Source: Zerene cesonia
Taxonomy: Eukaryota; Arthropoda; Insecta; Lepidoptera; Pieridae
Direction: 5' to 3'
NCBI RefSeq assembly: GCF_012273895.1
Contig: NC_052114.1
Coordinates: 8,103,927-8,167,926 of the forward strand
DNA: 64,000 bases
Shown here: piece by piece, positions 1 to 13,379 of the stretch
Position numbering within the stretch: position 1 is the stretch's first letter
Layout of the letters: every line of letters begins with the position of its first letter
The notes under the pieces: generated by a model
What the model was told of the DNA's origin: nothing
Databases searched by the model: none
Seen by the model: only the letters and a program-made list of their open reading frames with translations
Position numbers and translations under genes: made by a program

Positions 1-610
1 AGGATCAAACGAATTCACTACCTTTATCAGTTACTAAAAATTTGTATTTTACTTTTCCTGATTTCCCATTTTGTCCCTATCTACATCCTCTTCTGTGCTA
101 TCACAAACTTTTCTTTGAGTATAGAACTAAATATAACCGACTTTGTTTTCAATAGCCATTTAATTAGGTCGAGGATGCCCTATTTAGTGTTATTTAGGAC
201 AAAATTAATAGATATATCGTGTGACAAAGATGTAACAACAAAATAGATGCGGGCACTAACCACAGGATATGCTAATAATTGACTAAGACCGAAATTGGCC
301 AGCGATGCGAGCCATAAAGTGGCGTTTACTGTTTTGAGTGTCGTATTTCAAGACGCATGCGGATGTCTCAAATTATCTCACGGATCATTATGCTTGAAAG
401 CAATGCGGCGAAGGATACAGTCATATTTTTGTTAACAATAAGATTTTCCGTTTGAACCGGTTTCATACAGCGTGTTTCATGAGGTTGTATTAGACAGAAT
501 TTGTGTTACTCGATCTTAAACAAAGTAAGGGACAAGGTTGCGTTTGTTGGTTCGGTATTGTAGATGCGATATGAATTAAACATTTTTGGTGTGAGTGGTT
601 TTGTTTCTAG

Positions 611-804
611 TCCTATCCTACTAATATTAGAAATGCAAAAGTTTGTAAGGATGATGTGTGTGTGTGTTTGTTGCTCTTTCACGCAAACTGAACCGATTGC
701 TATGAAATTTGGTACGTAGATAGTTGGACAACTGGAACTTTTAATCCCGATATTCCTACAGGATACGGACTTACGCGGGTGAAACCGCGGGGCGCAGCGT
801 AGTA
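611..804 (+). mobile_element. Non-autonomous Helitron-like element (Lep1 type)
   Basis: It begins TCCTATCCTACTAATATTA and ends with the hairpin CGCGG-gtgaaa-CCGCG followed by a degraded CTAGT (here GTAGT). Between these lies the body containing ACTGAACCGATTGC and ATGAAATTTGGTACGTAGAT. A 5' TC, a 3' CTAG-type end and a subterminal hairpin are Helitron hallmarks. Other copies or fragments lie at 16785, 25491, 25938 (-), 30244 and 61108 (-). Confidence 0.75.
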
Positions 805-3667
805 TTAAAATAAAGTAGTCATTATATTTTTCCTTGCTCTTTGTATATGCCGAGTTTTATAAAACAATTAGAGTTTTAAATGTCATTTGCAACATTAGAA
901 AATTTTGGTTTCATTTTTTTTTATCTATAACCACTTACTACGTTTTTATTATATTAGAGTAATTATGATAATTATTAGGCGAAATAATAAATACATGTTT
1001 GTTTCAAACGCACTGCACTCAGATCCAAAAATTATATTCTATCGCATGTAAAACTACAAAAAAACATGTATTGTTTATCTCGCACGCCGTTTTTTCATAA
1101 TTACCGTCAGACAAATAAAATGTTTAAACTATCACGGCTATTGTAATAAACTATCGTTTGAACTGCTATAAAATTTGTGAGAGCACTAACGGTGTTTACA
1201 ACGCTATAAAGTGATAAGTTTTGCGCCTGTGTCCCTCTGCCAGTAATACCATATATTTTATGTTAGCCGACTCCGTACAATACATTTACATAATGGAGGT
1301 TCTGTATAGTAAATAAATTATGTGATAAAAGTATCGTCGTGCTATCGTTTTCAGTAGTTTCGTAAAGCAATACGATAATGTAAATACATAATACAGAATA
1401 CAGAATACATAAAAAACCGGTCCGCTACTTATGTATCTAAAATTTCGAATAATATTCGGCACATAATGTACCGTTATTCAACAAGAAACACACTTCGCCA
1501 TTCTTTCAAAAAACTACTTCACAGTATAAAAAATCAGCATTTCCTAAGAAATATATGCATATACATACCCGTCGATTTTATAACATGTGCTATAGATATA
1601 TCACAGACAGACCAACTATTCTACCCCTAATGAAACAAACAGGCAAGTTATCCAATAAACTATTAACGTCCCCTGCGCTACGTGTCTCACCGTAATTGAG
1701 ATCTACACTACACTACGTATTTGAGGTAATATTGTCGCTATCCACCCAATATACACAATATAACGAAATACTAAGAATTCACTCATTTTTATAACTAATT
1801 GAAAAAAGAATATTAACAAGTATTGTCAAATACTAGTTTCGTGTTTGAACTATAAACGAAGAACAAAATTTATAAACACAATATTATCACAGAAAGCAAT
1901 TATGCTTAAAAAATTATTTATCAAAAAAAAATGCAACAATCACAGACGAAAATTGCAAAATTGTAACTAGTGAGAGAAATCTACTAATCACCTTAATTAT
2001 TTCATTCTTTTAACTTTTGAATAAATATAAATGCTAATAATCCCATAAAATAGCGATAAACCACTTACTTTAAAACAATCTATCCCTATCAAATATCACC
2101 CTCACTCGTCTGGTTTTCTAATCATCAAAATGCCCATATTCCCTTTAATTGAGTATTGCTGATTCAAACCACCGCACCCAACGTAACATCGTTAAGCCAG
2201 ACGTCATGTAACGCCACACATGTATGCTGTCACCAACAAAGCCTGACTTGATGTGAAGAGGATTTCAATTTATTACGGTATGGATAGTATAACATAAAAG
2301 TTCTTAGGTTCATATTCGAATAGCCTGCTATAAGATTTTTACATTTAAAATATCTAATATAAGTGTTGTAGAGATTATATGGCTTAGGAAGAGATTGATA
2401 TAAATGTTTTCGTTTCGTAAGTGAAAAATGTATTGAAAACGGTAGTTGAAATAATATTGAACGTATAAAGTTGGCCAGAAAAGATGTACACCGCAACGGG
2501 GAATATCCATTTTTTTAAGTCATATGTATTACAGTTACCTAAAAGGATAGGATTAAAACGCAATAAAAGCAATAACTATAGTATCGTATCCTACGTTAAA
2601 AAACTTCTATTTTGAGTTTCGAAAAATGTTCAAGTAAAATTCCGAACCGTTACAAGCGGGCACGTTTTCACTTTTACGACTTTTTAAAATCTTTCAATTG
2701 TATAGCTCCACTGGAAATATTATTTTATATTTCTTCTACTAACAAACTGCTCAATTTTCATTTCAACGAATAATATTTAGCATTTCATGAACTGTTAATT
2801 AAGTCTTGATAAATTGTATAATAATGACGTTTGTAACATTCAAAAAAAGAATTAGATTTTGAATAAAGAATGTTAAATTTCAAATTCAATCGATTAAAAA
2901 TAATAAACGACCGATATTATTTTACACTAAATGGAATCTAACTGAACAAGAATAGCAAGGTATCACGTTAAAAACTGAATGCACACTGCGGATGCGGTCG
3001 TCTCCCTCTCTACATCCTGTATAACTCGATCCAACCCTTGCTAAGATGTTCACAACGAGACAATTAATAAGCGTTCTTATGTTATTAATGGGCATGTTTA
3101 ATTAAATTGCTGTATAAATTTACTTATCGCATTTTAACTGTAGATAATTTATAAAAGTGAAGCGGGTCCAACATAGAATGTTATATAGACTATTATAATA
3201 TAAATCAAACAATACGAAACTAAAGCATTATACTACAATATTCCCGCCGACTTTCTTCATTGATGACTCGATTAACTCGAAGTTTTCATTATGCACGATT
3301 TGTTATTCTTACGGCTGGGTAAAGTTTGACATAGACTATATTGTCAAGCGAAAGTTGAAATTTAATTTAAAATGTCAATATCGTCGTTTCAGAACTCTCA
3401 AACGTCCACTATTTGACATAAACCTCTCACAAAGAATATCGGGGAAATAAAAGCCGATACTCGCTACGTTTGGAGGAGATCATGCATAACGTTACTGCCT
3501 ATTTCCATGTAGGAACCCTTAGTCGACTTTTACGACACTCACAGGTAGACAGACATAGGGTGGTACTATTGTAATCCCGCACCACACGGACGAATATCAA
3601 TATAATAATGATGACAGATTTGTTTTCTCAAGTGTTAAATCCTTCAGCTGTATTTAAGATATATGCT

Positions 3668-3853
3668 ATTACTAGCTGACCCGGCAAACCCTGTTCTGCC
3701 TTACTCTTATCATTTAGGCGTATGAAAAATAGATGTTGGCCGATTCTCAGACATACCCAATATGCACACAAAATTTCATAAGAATCGGTCCAGCCGTTTC
3801 GGAGGAGTATGGCAACGAAAACTGTGACACGAGAATTTTATATATTAGATATA
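3668..3853 (+). mobile_element. ACTAGCTG-type interspersed element fragment
   Basis: It starts TACTAGCTGACCCGGCAAAC and ends near GTGACACGAGAATTTTATAT. A clearly related copy in the opposite orientation lies at 44281-44458, sharing the CCGGC/GGGTCAGCTAGT end, the 'tctgagaatc' block and the GTGTCAC end. More diverged relatives are at 15603-15792 and 16386-16600. No coding capacity remains. The superfamily is not assigned. Confidence 0.55.
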
Positions 3854-6260
3854 AAACAATGTTAATAAATGTTATCTTTTTAATATTTTAATATATGTTT
3901 TAATTCTAACCCATCCCGGGTGCATAGAGAATGGATTAAGACTATTCCATGCTTAAAAAAATAAGCTGAAATAAATGTGCACAAACTGTTTCTATACCAA
4001 CCCAAGATATTCCAACTATTGAAATATATATAAGCGTAATACAGTAGAGGAGCAAGAATGAAACCGGCTCGCAATAACATGTTGAAGAAATGTTTAAAAA
4101 AAAGGACCGGTTGAGCCCTTATACGTGGGATTCCGTACACGCAAGCACTGCAAATTGTTTCAAATTATCCGTCGGACTTATCCACAGTAAATTCATTGGA
4201 AATGTTTGATTTCCAACAGACTTATATGGCTCATAACTTATTATACTGACATGTCGCTCTAATAAATGTTTGATGTTATATGAATTGCTGTTTGAATTAA
4301 TCATTAGCAAAGAAAGAAGAAGAGACGTATGTGCTATGTTTTCAAACAAATTACTCAATTAGTATAGCAATATAGTATCAAAAAAATGAGAATTACAGAC
4401 TTTTAGTTTAAAATAGTATGTAGTAGTATACTTATTATTAATTATAGAAACCTCGCAAAGTATTCCTATACTAAACCTTACACATATACTTACTCTGAAT
4501 ATTGTATGGACAATTGTAAGAAAGGCCTTTGCATTCTCAGTACTAATGAAGTTTTGATGACTCTCCTGGGCATCATATTAGTTTCTGGAATACACAGTCT
4601 TGGAAATTGTAGGAATGTGCAGATATTAGTGTTATAACGATATTTTAACGATATAGCAAACATTTTAATAAGAAGAATACAACGATATGGTGCTGTATTT
4701 CCTGATGAAAAACCTGCTGTTATTATTATTAAATATGAAGTTGTTTAAAACAGTTTGTCAAATTGTGTTTTAACACATTTCCTGAAATCATACACTGTAG
4801 GCACTATTTATCGTTAATCATAAAAAAAAAATTATAATAATATAGTACAAGTGTAAAACAATTTTGGTTTATTACGCGCATATTTCTTACTACGTTTCTA
4901 TGCTTACTTCGTTTAAATGGTAATATTTTGTACCTATATATTATATATGAACGGTGAATTTGTTAAGAATCCAGTATACGATCGGAAGTCGCCAAGTAAA
5001 GGGTATCATAAGACGTGATAGGAGAGGTGCGTGCAGACAAATACCATAGGGACCGGTTTCGGGCCTTGTATTAACGGAAATTGCTAACCGAATCGGTTCA
5101 AAAACTTCAACCTATTTAAAACCTTATCACATTTAATAAGAATTCAATTTGGAACATTGAGTTGTCGCGTGCTGGTATTCTTCAAGACAATTTTAATAAA
5201 GTTGAACATGCATCTTACAAAGTGGTGGAGCTAATATCTCCCTCAGGGATTTGATAGGCTTTCGTTATGAACCCTTTGCGGCTTTGAATGATGCAGACTT
5301 CATTTCATTTTATGTGCGGTTCCGGATAAGTATTAATCCTCTTAGCAAGGTTTTCGCTCACATGTACATTTTTAAATGTAGGTACATCAAAATATTTATG
5401 TTCTATTATCATTACAGTGAAAATCGTGAATTTGTAAAACAGATATTGACGTATCTTACAATGATATATTTTAAAATTTATAAGCATTAATTGCAATATA
5501 GATAAAGTTCGACCTTGTAAATTTTGGACACAAATACACACCATAAAGAGTCTGTAACTAGTAAAGTTTTAAAAAATTACCAGCTCAAAGTTTTAACAAT
5601 TCTGCCCTTGGACGATTCATCAATTATATCCAATATCAAATCAATATTGGATTTCCAAAACTTATTATGATTATAAAATTAAAGCTTTTTTCGATGGTTA
5701 ATTCACAATCATGTTAACAAGCAACATTTCTCAGTTTAAAATAAATTTTCCAATCGTAAAACTGTTCATTAACTACCTTTTAGTTAAGTTAATTGATGTT
5801 TTAAACATCAAATAGCAATCCATTAGACGTTAAATATTTAACTAGATATATGCCCATGAAAACCCACCTCATTCGAGGCTTCGTTCACGCCCACTTCTTT
5901 CGGTAGAAGAGATTTAAAATAAAATTCTCAATTGAATGAAAATTTAAAAAGTTTCAACTAATTCGTTTAACTATGGCCAGTCAACCGTAAAATACTTCTT
6001 TCGTTGAGTTGATATAATTTTTATTTCCTCTTACATTTAATTAAACCTCACAGTACCTTCGAGTATATTATGCTTTTTATAATATGATTTAACTGATATA
6101 CAATCAGTTACTGTATTATAGTTATTGTTATTCAAACATATTATTTCAATACTTACAGTTGATATACATGTGTAGATATATGTGAACAATAGAGTTATAA
6201 GATATCGTGAATTACCTCGCAAAGATAATGAATGTTGTTATATTAAATTCTAAATCATGG

Positions 6261-6362
6261 GTGGGTATATACATGACCCCCGAGTGCTATAAGCTATAGT
6301 ATACGTACCAGAAGCAGAGCCGGGGTGGACCTCTAGCTTATATTATAAATGGAATAATTTAT
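6261..6362 (+). mobile_element. SINE-like 3' fragment
   Basis: The block with CAGAGCCGGGGTGGACC followed by TATTATAAATG resembles 29212-29290 (CAAAGCCAGGGCGGACC then AATTATAAATG). Such short conserved blocks in otherwise AT-rich DNA suggest remnants of one interspersed family. Only the end is recognisable. Confidence 0.35.
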
Positions 6363-6892
6363 GCTAGGTGGGAGCAAACTTTCATAAGACATCAGATGAG
6401 TTATTTTTTCATTTTGTTTTCACTTTTTCTATATCATAATATTTCAGTGTATCGTAGCAATTTTCAAATAATATAATAAGACGATACCAAGTTATTTGTT
6501 ATATTAATGTTGTAAGTGCCTACAACTCGCTCTACACAGCTTGTCCTCAGATTTAATCCCATTCAGTCCTGCATCCAATTTTAACTTTGTTTTGTTTTTA
6601 ATGTAATTGCCAATTCACACATAGAACAGTGAATTTCAAATTGCACGAACTTTGTAAGCGAGAAGCTGTGTCTGCCCTGTAATGACGGGACATCATGAAG
6701 CCAAACTTTTACACATTTTCGTCTCAACTTCGCTACAGTCTTTAATTATAAAGTTTTTCCGACAGTTCCTTTGCCGTTTATTATGCCTGTATTGTTAACA
6801 GTTATTGTAATTAAATTATATTGCATTTGATTAATAGAGTCGAGAGACATTTGATGTTTCAATAAAAACACTTATTTTTATTTGAAATGAAA

Positions 6893-7012
6893 TGAAATAT
6901 TCTTTATTGCACACTCGAAAAACCAATTAAATTAACAAAAAAATAGGAAATGTAGTGCAAAGGGCGGCTTTATTGCTCAATAGCAATTTCTTCCAAGCAA
7001 CCCGTATTTTTA
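6893..7012 (+). mobile_element. LINE-like 3'-end fragment
   Basis: The block 'ggcggctttattgctcaata' followed by GCAATTTCTTCCAAGCAACC is similar to 24254-24293 (ACGGCCTTATGGCTAGAAGC then CATTTCTTCCAGGCACC). The shared core resembles a recurrent moth/butterfly repeat. The superfamily is not determined and no open frame is seen. Confidence 0.35.
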
Positions 7013-8911
7013 TTTTTTCCTAAATAGAATAAAAGGATAGTTTTTATACTTAGCACCAAAAACTTCGCATATGCTATTCGATTTCGTTTACAATTACACC
7101 GATAGAAAGCGCAATAAAAATTTCATCTGTATTGTAGATTTATTAAATTTATTTTTACTACGCATCGCCTCGACGGCAATAAATCCTCTCGTGTATGACC
7201 TCAGTGTATTCTGCTGTGGGATTATATCGGGGGCAATCTGTCAAGCCCTCGTAGAAAATGGACACTATGTAACGATCATATTTCACACAATTTGTTATAC
7301 TTTTTCATTAATAAAGAAATGAATCAAGGTCTTAAAAGGCACTCATAACTTTTATTATATACTACGAAGTTTATAGGGACCTACAAATAGTAAAGACCTA
7401 AATGAAATATAATTAATATAATCATGATACGAATGTACTTTGTTTACTTCATCTGATACTTATTTGAGTTTTTTTTTTGTTTTTCTCTCTGAGTATAAGA
7501 GTTTCTCTTATAATGCGAAGTAAAGATTAATTTCAGAAAATATTTCATCTTTTCTATCAATTAAGTTATACGGGCCAAAAGTATTTATACAATTTTGTGT
7601 GCCGGTATGTTTACATTCAACTATTTCATATTTAAATATCTTAAAGGTAGAAACATTCAAAACTCTATAAAATTTTTCATCACACTAGTGTTTACATCAT
7701 TAATAAACATCCAAGCCTGATGCGAATAAACATACGAATGGAATGGTTTATTCGCATTACCTGCGCCATGCATAATTTTAACTAATTAGGTTAAATACGC
7801 TTGCACACGGTTACAAATTAGCGCCCGTTTCAACTCCAAATTACGCTTTAGCTATTAATCTTCGTTGGAATTTTCGGATACTGTTGAATTTGCTGCTTTT
7901 CTTGCTAAAGCGATGAGTTAACAAAAATATTAATTAGTCTCATATTATATAGAAATGCCTGCGGAAATACTATGATTTTCTTGTATGTGATAATCTGGAG
8001 ATATGAGTTAGCATTCTTTCATTAAAATTGTCTTAAATAAGTAATTCGTCTTTAAAGAATATCTTCCTAAAATCCACTCTGTACCAAACCTTTTTGTACA
8101 CTATTTTTAATATAAAGCGATATCCCAAAAAATTCTATAAACCTCATGAATAAAGTTTCCCAGTTTCGATAAGACCTCTATTAGGGTAATATTACCGAAC
8201 TAAAAATGAGGTTAACGCTATTACGTTTCTTATAGTAAGGATGATCTTTTAGAAGCCATAAAACAACATGGATGTTTCGGTAAGCACTTTTTATGGGTTT
8301 AAATATAAACTTAGCTGTGTTTTTTTAATATTTCCATTGACTGATACCGATGGTCAATAAAACTATAATGCTTGATGTACTTTTATATCTGAATAAATTG
8401 TACAAATTGTTTAAATTTGTATATTAAAATTGTATAAATTCTAGAGAAAGCAATCATTCACATACAAAAGTACACAGGAAGACTAGAAGCGAGATAAATT
8501 CTAAGTCTAAAATATGCTGATACCACAACAACATTACACAACAAGGTACAATATTAATTCATAAATATCACGGTAATAAATGAGAATTATTCCAAGCGTT
8601 ACACATAAATTATACACCATTCGACGAAATGGGAGACATAACATAACTATACCACCTGCACCCTTGCTAAGTAAATGTATATCTAATGTTGAGTGGGGGT
8701 TGAGCCACTCTTGACTCCATGAGGACCATCGATACGCGAATCGTGGTTGAAGAGGGTCTCGGTACTCCTTGGGGTCTTTGAAAGACTTTGCAATGTTGCT
8801 TTTCTTAAGACGCCGCGCCGTTCAGTTCCTTGTAATTTATTGCAAGGAAATATCCGTTCTTAAGATTTGTTTTAATGAGTGCGTTGCGTACTTATATTTT
8901 CACGAAAGTTT

Positions 8912-9226
8912 GATGATAATATTATAAATGCAAAGCTTGTAAGAATGTAGGGATACTTCTTTTTCGCACGAAAACAGCTTATCATATAATATTCTTTAGC
9001 TTTCCGCCCGTGGCTTTGTCCGCGCAGTCGCAGGAATGATATACCCAGGGATTTCCTCGCATGTTCCCGTTCCCTTGGGATTTTCGGGATAAAAATGTTT
9101 TTTATATCCTATGTCCGTCCCCCGGTTCTAAGCTACCTCCATAAAAATTTTCAGCCAAATCGGTTAATCCGTTCTTGAGTAATAAATAGTGTAACGAACA
9201 CCACTTTCTTTATATATATGGATATA
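8912..9226 (+). mobile_element. Composite interspersed element fragment
   Basis: The stretch opens with an ATAATATTATAAATGC-type 5' end and continues through CTTTCCGCCCGTGGCTTTGT, a block reading 'ccaaatcggttaatccgttc', and a short TA run. These are conserved blocks of lepidopteran non-autonomous elements. No open reading frame is present. Confidence 0.5.
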
Positions 9227-10929
9227 TGACGTATATAACGTAATGACTATACTCTATGGGAAGTTGAACATGCTTAAAAACCTGCAATAAAGTTATCATA
9301 GCTCATAAGTAATACATTATGTATTAAATATAAAAATGTAGTGTTGAGAAATTGTATCCCGAATCCCGCCTCTTGATATTTTTTCTTTTCTATTCCTTAA
9401 ATTACTCAATTCATAAGACATTTGAATACTATTAAATGTAGTGTTATTATTGGTGTACGTGAGTTAATAGTTTGTTCTATCTAGTAAAAATAATACGAAA
9501 TTCTAAACATTTTTTTATCATAACAGAAAGGCCTTTCACACAAACTAAGGACTTTAGTTCATACCAAAGCTTAAAACAATTCTTTTTAATGAGGCCAGCC
9601 TGTGCGAGTGCATTTGAATAGAACTACAAAACCACAAAAGGCCAAAATGGTAGAGCAATGAATCTAGTTATGACGTCACAATAATGGATCTCATTATGAA
9701 TATTGTATGGCAAGGTATTTAATAGAATATAGTTAATAAATTTAGATAAATATGTGTTGCTTAAAATAAATTTTATTTGAATTGTATATTCATAGAAATT
9801 TCAAGATATCTTGAATATTATTCATAGTAATATTATAATATTACAGTCTAACTGTCTGTTACGCTACGCAGGTTTACCGTTCAACTATTTTGAATTGATT
9901 TTGTATGGAAATACTCAGCAATTAGTGTTTATTAAATAGTCGAGAAAAAATACCATATAAGAAATACATAACAAGATACGTGAACAATTAATTTCAATAA
10001 TTTATTTTCTTTCCTATCATAATTGCATACATCTGGTTATGGCTTTAAACGCCAAATTCACTTCAGGATCTATCAGTTTTAAAAACCTGTTACAAACTTC
10101 ACAATAATCTCATTGTTTACACTGAACACGATCCAAATATATACATATTAACACAATAATGTGATGCATGGAGAGGTACTACGAGGTTTCATGCTTCAAA
10201 ACATTAAATATTAAAGGAAAATATCTTCATCTCGGTACGAAATTATATCAATTACAGGTGGCTTTTAGACAAAGTGCCTGTAGGATGCTATTTGATAGGT
10301 ACATAGGGGCGCCTACGCGCACCTAATTCGATGTGCTCTTAAATTAATTTCCTGGGTTTCGCCATACTTCCTGCTTTATATCCTATTATTATTTATGTTT
10401 AAAAATAGTACTAAGAAGGAACATGTATTTATAAAACAAAGATAGTTCAATGATTTTAAATAGAACTATGGATACTGATTTGCAAATACTAATAGTATAC
10501 CTACTGACATTAGAAGGGTATATAACGGTAGCGTATTTATAATATTATGCGTAATGAATGTGTTACGAGTGTGTGAACGAGTGCTTAGAAATAAAAACTT
10601 CAATTATTATTAAAAATACAACAAATATTTGTAAATTCATTATTTTTTTTCTTATAAAACTTACATTTTGTAAAATATAAGGAAACGCTCTATAAACTTT
10701 GCTCCATTACAACCCAAACGAAGTATCCGGGCTATCAATAGTCCATTATAAGTTGAACCGTCTGCAGCTGAAAATTTCTTCCTAAATCTATACTTTAGTT
10801 CCATTATCGCAAAGCTCGCTGAAACTAGTTGTAACAGAAATTACTCTGATTCCAAAGCAGACAATACAGTGAATAGGCCTTCGAACAAAGCTTAAACGGA
10901 ATTGCTTTGAACGAGGCTTCGTTAAATAT

Positions 10930-11380
10930 TTTGGTCGGTTTTCAGAGTTAAACTCCCTAAAGTAGAATCAATTTATTATATTGATGGGATAGAGAAATGA
11001 GAAGGATGATGAAAGAGTGATAAAAAGGGATTGAAAAATGTTTAGGCCTATAACGGTGTATACATGCGATTTTGGAATGCCAACTTTCATGGGATTCAAG
11101 GCGAGAAATTCTAGTACTGTATTCACATACATAGATGGCCTCCGGATTTACGCACTGAAACTTCAAAGTGAATTTCGCGGAAGAGATGATCCCATTAAAA
11201 GCCCGACACCTAAAAGAATCATGATATATTTGTTGGAAGGTGCACCATTATTTTCCGACGGCACAAAGGATTGTATTGAATCGACGATATAACGCTCTGC
11301 GGCGAAGTGAATGGATGGGATCTTCGCTTCCTTTTCAAACGTAACCCCAGTAATGGTTCCTTCGGTGTCTTGCAGCATTT
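10930..11380. other. Unexplained GC-richer patch with overlapping ORFs
   Basis: Base composition is more balanced here than in the flanks, and open frames of 69 to 84 codons exist on both strands, including a minus frame from 11378 to 11163 and a plus frame from 11038 to 11292. None shows a recognised domain, splice context or start context that would make it a gene. It could be a conserved non-coding element, an old coding relic or chance. Confidence 0.2.
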
Positions 11381-12741
11381 TATTCAGAAAATATATCTCT
11401 TTAAATATAACCGTCCTTTCTTTTCTAATTACCTGAATCTGAAAAAAAAAATTGGCATTCTATTAGTAAGGTAGAGCGATAAATACCTTTTATTACATTA
11501 ATTGTATTGTGGATTCACCTACCCCTTTTTCTTTACTTTTCACCTCAAAATCGATATAGGAAAATTACGTCATAGATTAAGTTATTTTATACCGTTCGAT
11601 TGCAATAAACAAGAGCCTATCAATTTAATATAACAAATGACAACCTTGATTTTATAGATAAGATAAAAGACGCGATCAATTAATTATTTATACACTATTA
11701 CCATAAAATCTCGTTCGACTTATATTTTTAAACAAATATGAAATATCTCTATATGATACCTACAGCGAAGCCGTTGATGATACCATATTATAAAATCGTC
11801 TATAGATCGTTTTTTTATTGCCACCAACACATCTATTGGCCATGCTTATATAGTAATGAGTTTATAAGTACATATTGTGTATAACTGTGATAACCATTCT
11901 CGACTCAAATGATCATGATCGTAATAAGATATCGAAAAGTGAGATTTAATAATGCAAAAATTATGTTTTAATATAAATTTTAAATCACGGGTTGCCATGG
12001 CTTGTAACTTGAACATGAAATTGTCTAAAACGATATGTACCTGTACATGTTATATAGTACTAGGAATTAAATTGAAAAGATGTCAATGATTCAAAGTAAA
12101 TAAAACCAAATTGACTATGTTTATTTTAATGCCGTAGTTCCTGGTATTAAAATAGCTTATTTATCTCTATATGTTTTCAAGTCATCTGTCAGTTAAATAA
12201 AGTATGAAAATTATTAATAAGTCAAGGACATTACCATCAAGTGAGGAAACCGGGCCTTAATTTTCCTCATTAAACCGGATAAATCCCGTTCATGTTATTA
12301 AACTTAAAGCCTTATTAAACCGAAGTTTCCAGAATTTCCACATGAGTTTACGAAAAACGATTCGAGAACAATAAACGCCCTTCGAAACCGAGAGGATAGC
12401 TGGCATTGTGAGATCCAGACCACTCAACTTCCCTCTTAATTAAGGAGGTAATACTTAAAGCTCGGAGAGTTGCTAAATAAAATTGTTTACTTTTAAGTCT
12501 TGTCTGTCTTATAATCACGATTTTTTAAAAAATAAGCATTTAATTAATTTTTTTTTTCAAATATTAATATAATCATTTCTAATAAAAAAATTTAATCGCT
12601 CTTTAAACCGCCCTAAATTGTTAGAACTCGGACAATTAATTGCTACCACGTGGCAGGCACCAACTTTCAAATAGAAAAAGAATCATATAAAAAACAGTCG
12701 AATGGATAACTAACTCCTATTTTTGAAGTCGACATAATATA

Positions 12742-12778
12742 TTGTCTATAAGACAGAAACTTTTTGTCTATAAGACAG
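12742..12778. repeat. Direct repeat of TTGTCTATAAGACAG
   Basis: The 15-bp sequence occurs twice, at 12742-12756 and 12764-12778, a 22-bp period. Each copy is itself nearly palindromic (GTCT-ATA-AGAC). This could be a paired protein-binding site or a small slippage product. Confidence 0.5.
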
Positions 12779-13205
12779 CAAGGATAGTTTTTCGAGATAT
12801 GATTCCAGATATCTATATTGAGGAGATAAATAATTTTTCACGACAAAAATATATGCATTGATTATAGATTATGGATTATTGAATGTTGCAAAATAATAAG
12901 GTTAACGGAATGTCTCCAAAAGCAATGTAGGAAATATGATATTTGTTGATATTCTGTTTAACTATTTTTGGTTTCATTGCATAAGTCCTATTTCTAGTAA
13001 CACTTTATTAGCCTTAATACCATAATTAAATGTATTGTAATTTTGATACATTTGATATTTTTTTGGAATAATAATAATAAAATAATAATCAATACGAAAA
13101 TACCGAAATTGAAATCATACTTAACTCATCGAAACTATTATAAATAAACCACCAAAAAAATTATCCTTTAATTTCTTTCAAAATATGATTCTGTGTATTT
13201 AAATT

Positions 13206-13379
13206 TAGTGCTCACCGTCTCTGTGCCTAGTTGGTGTATCAGACACGTCAAATAGCCATTCACACGTGCGCCGTCTGCGTCTAGATAACGAAGCTCTCGG
13301 TTACTACGCTCTTTTCTCCCTTTGCCGACTGTTTTTATCCGAAACGCTACAAGCGTTTACGCCTATGAATTAGGAGAAG
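13206..13379 (+). promoter_or_regulatory. Candidate promoter / 5' non-coding exon of stan
   Basis: About 170 bp stand out from AT-rich flanks by higher GC and CpG content (ACACGTGCGCCGTCTGCGTC, CGAAACGCTACAAGCGTTTA) and end in a plausible donor, GAAG|GTAACG, at 13379/13380. A non-coding first exon must lie upstream if the acceptor at 20658-20659 is used, so this is a candidate. Nothing else supports it; an enhancer or unrelated sequence is equally possible. Confidence 0.2.

Noticed and set aside
7071..7322. 83-codon plus-strand frame
   Set aside because: No recognised domain, AT-biased composition, adjacent to a repeat fragment and no splice or start context.
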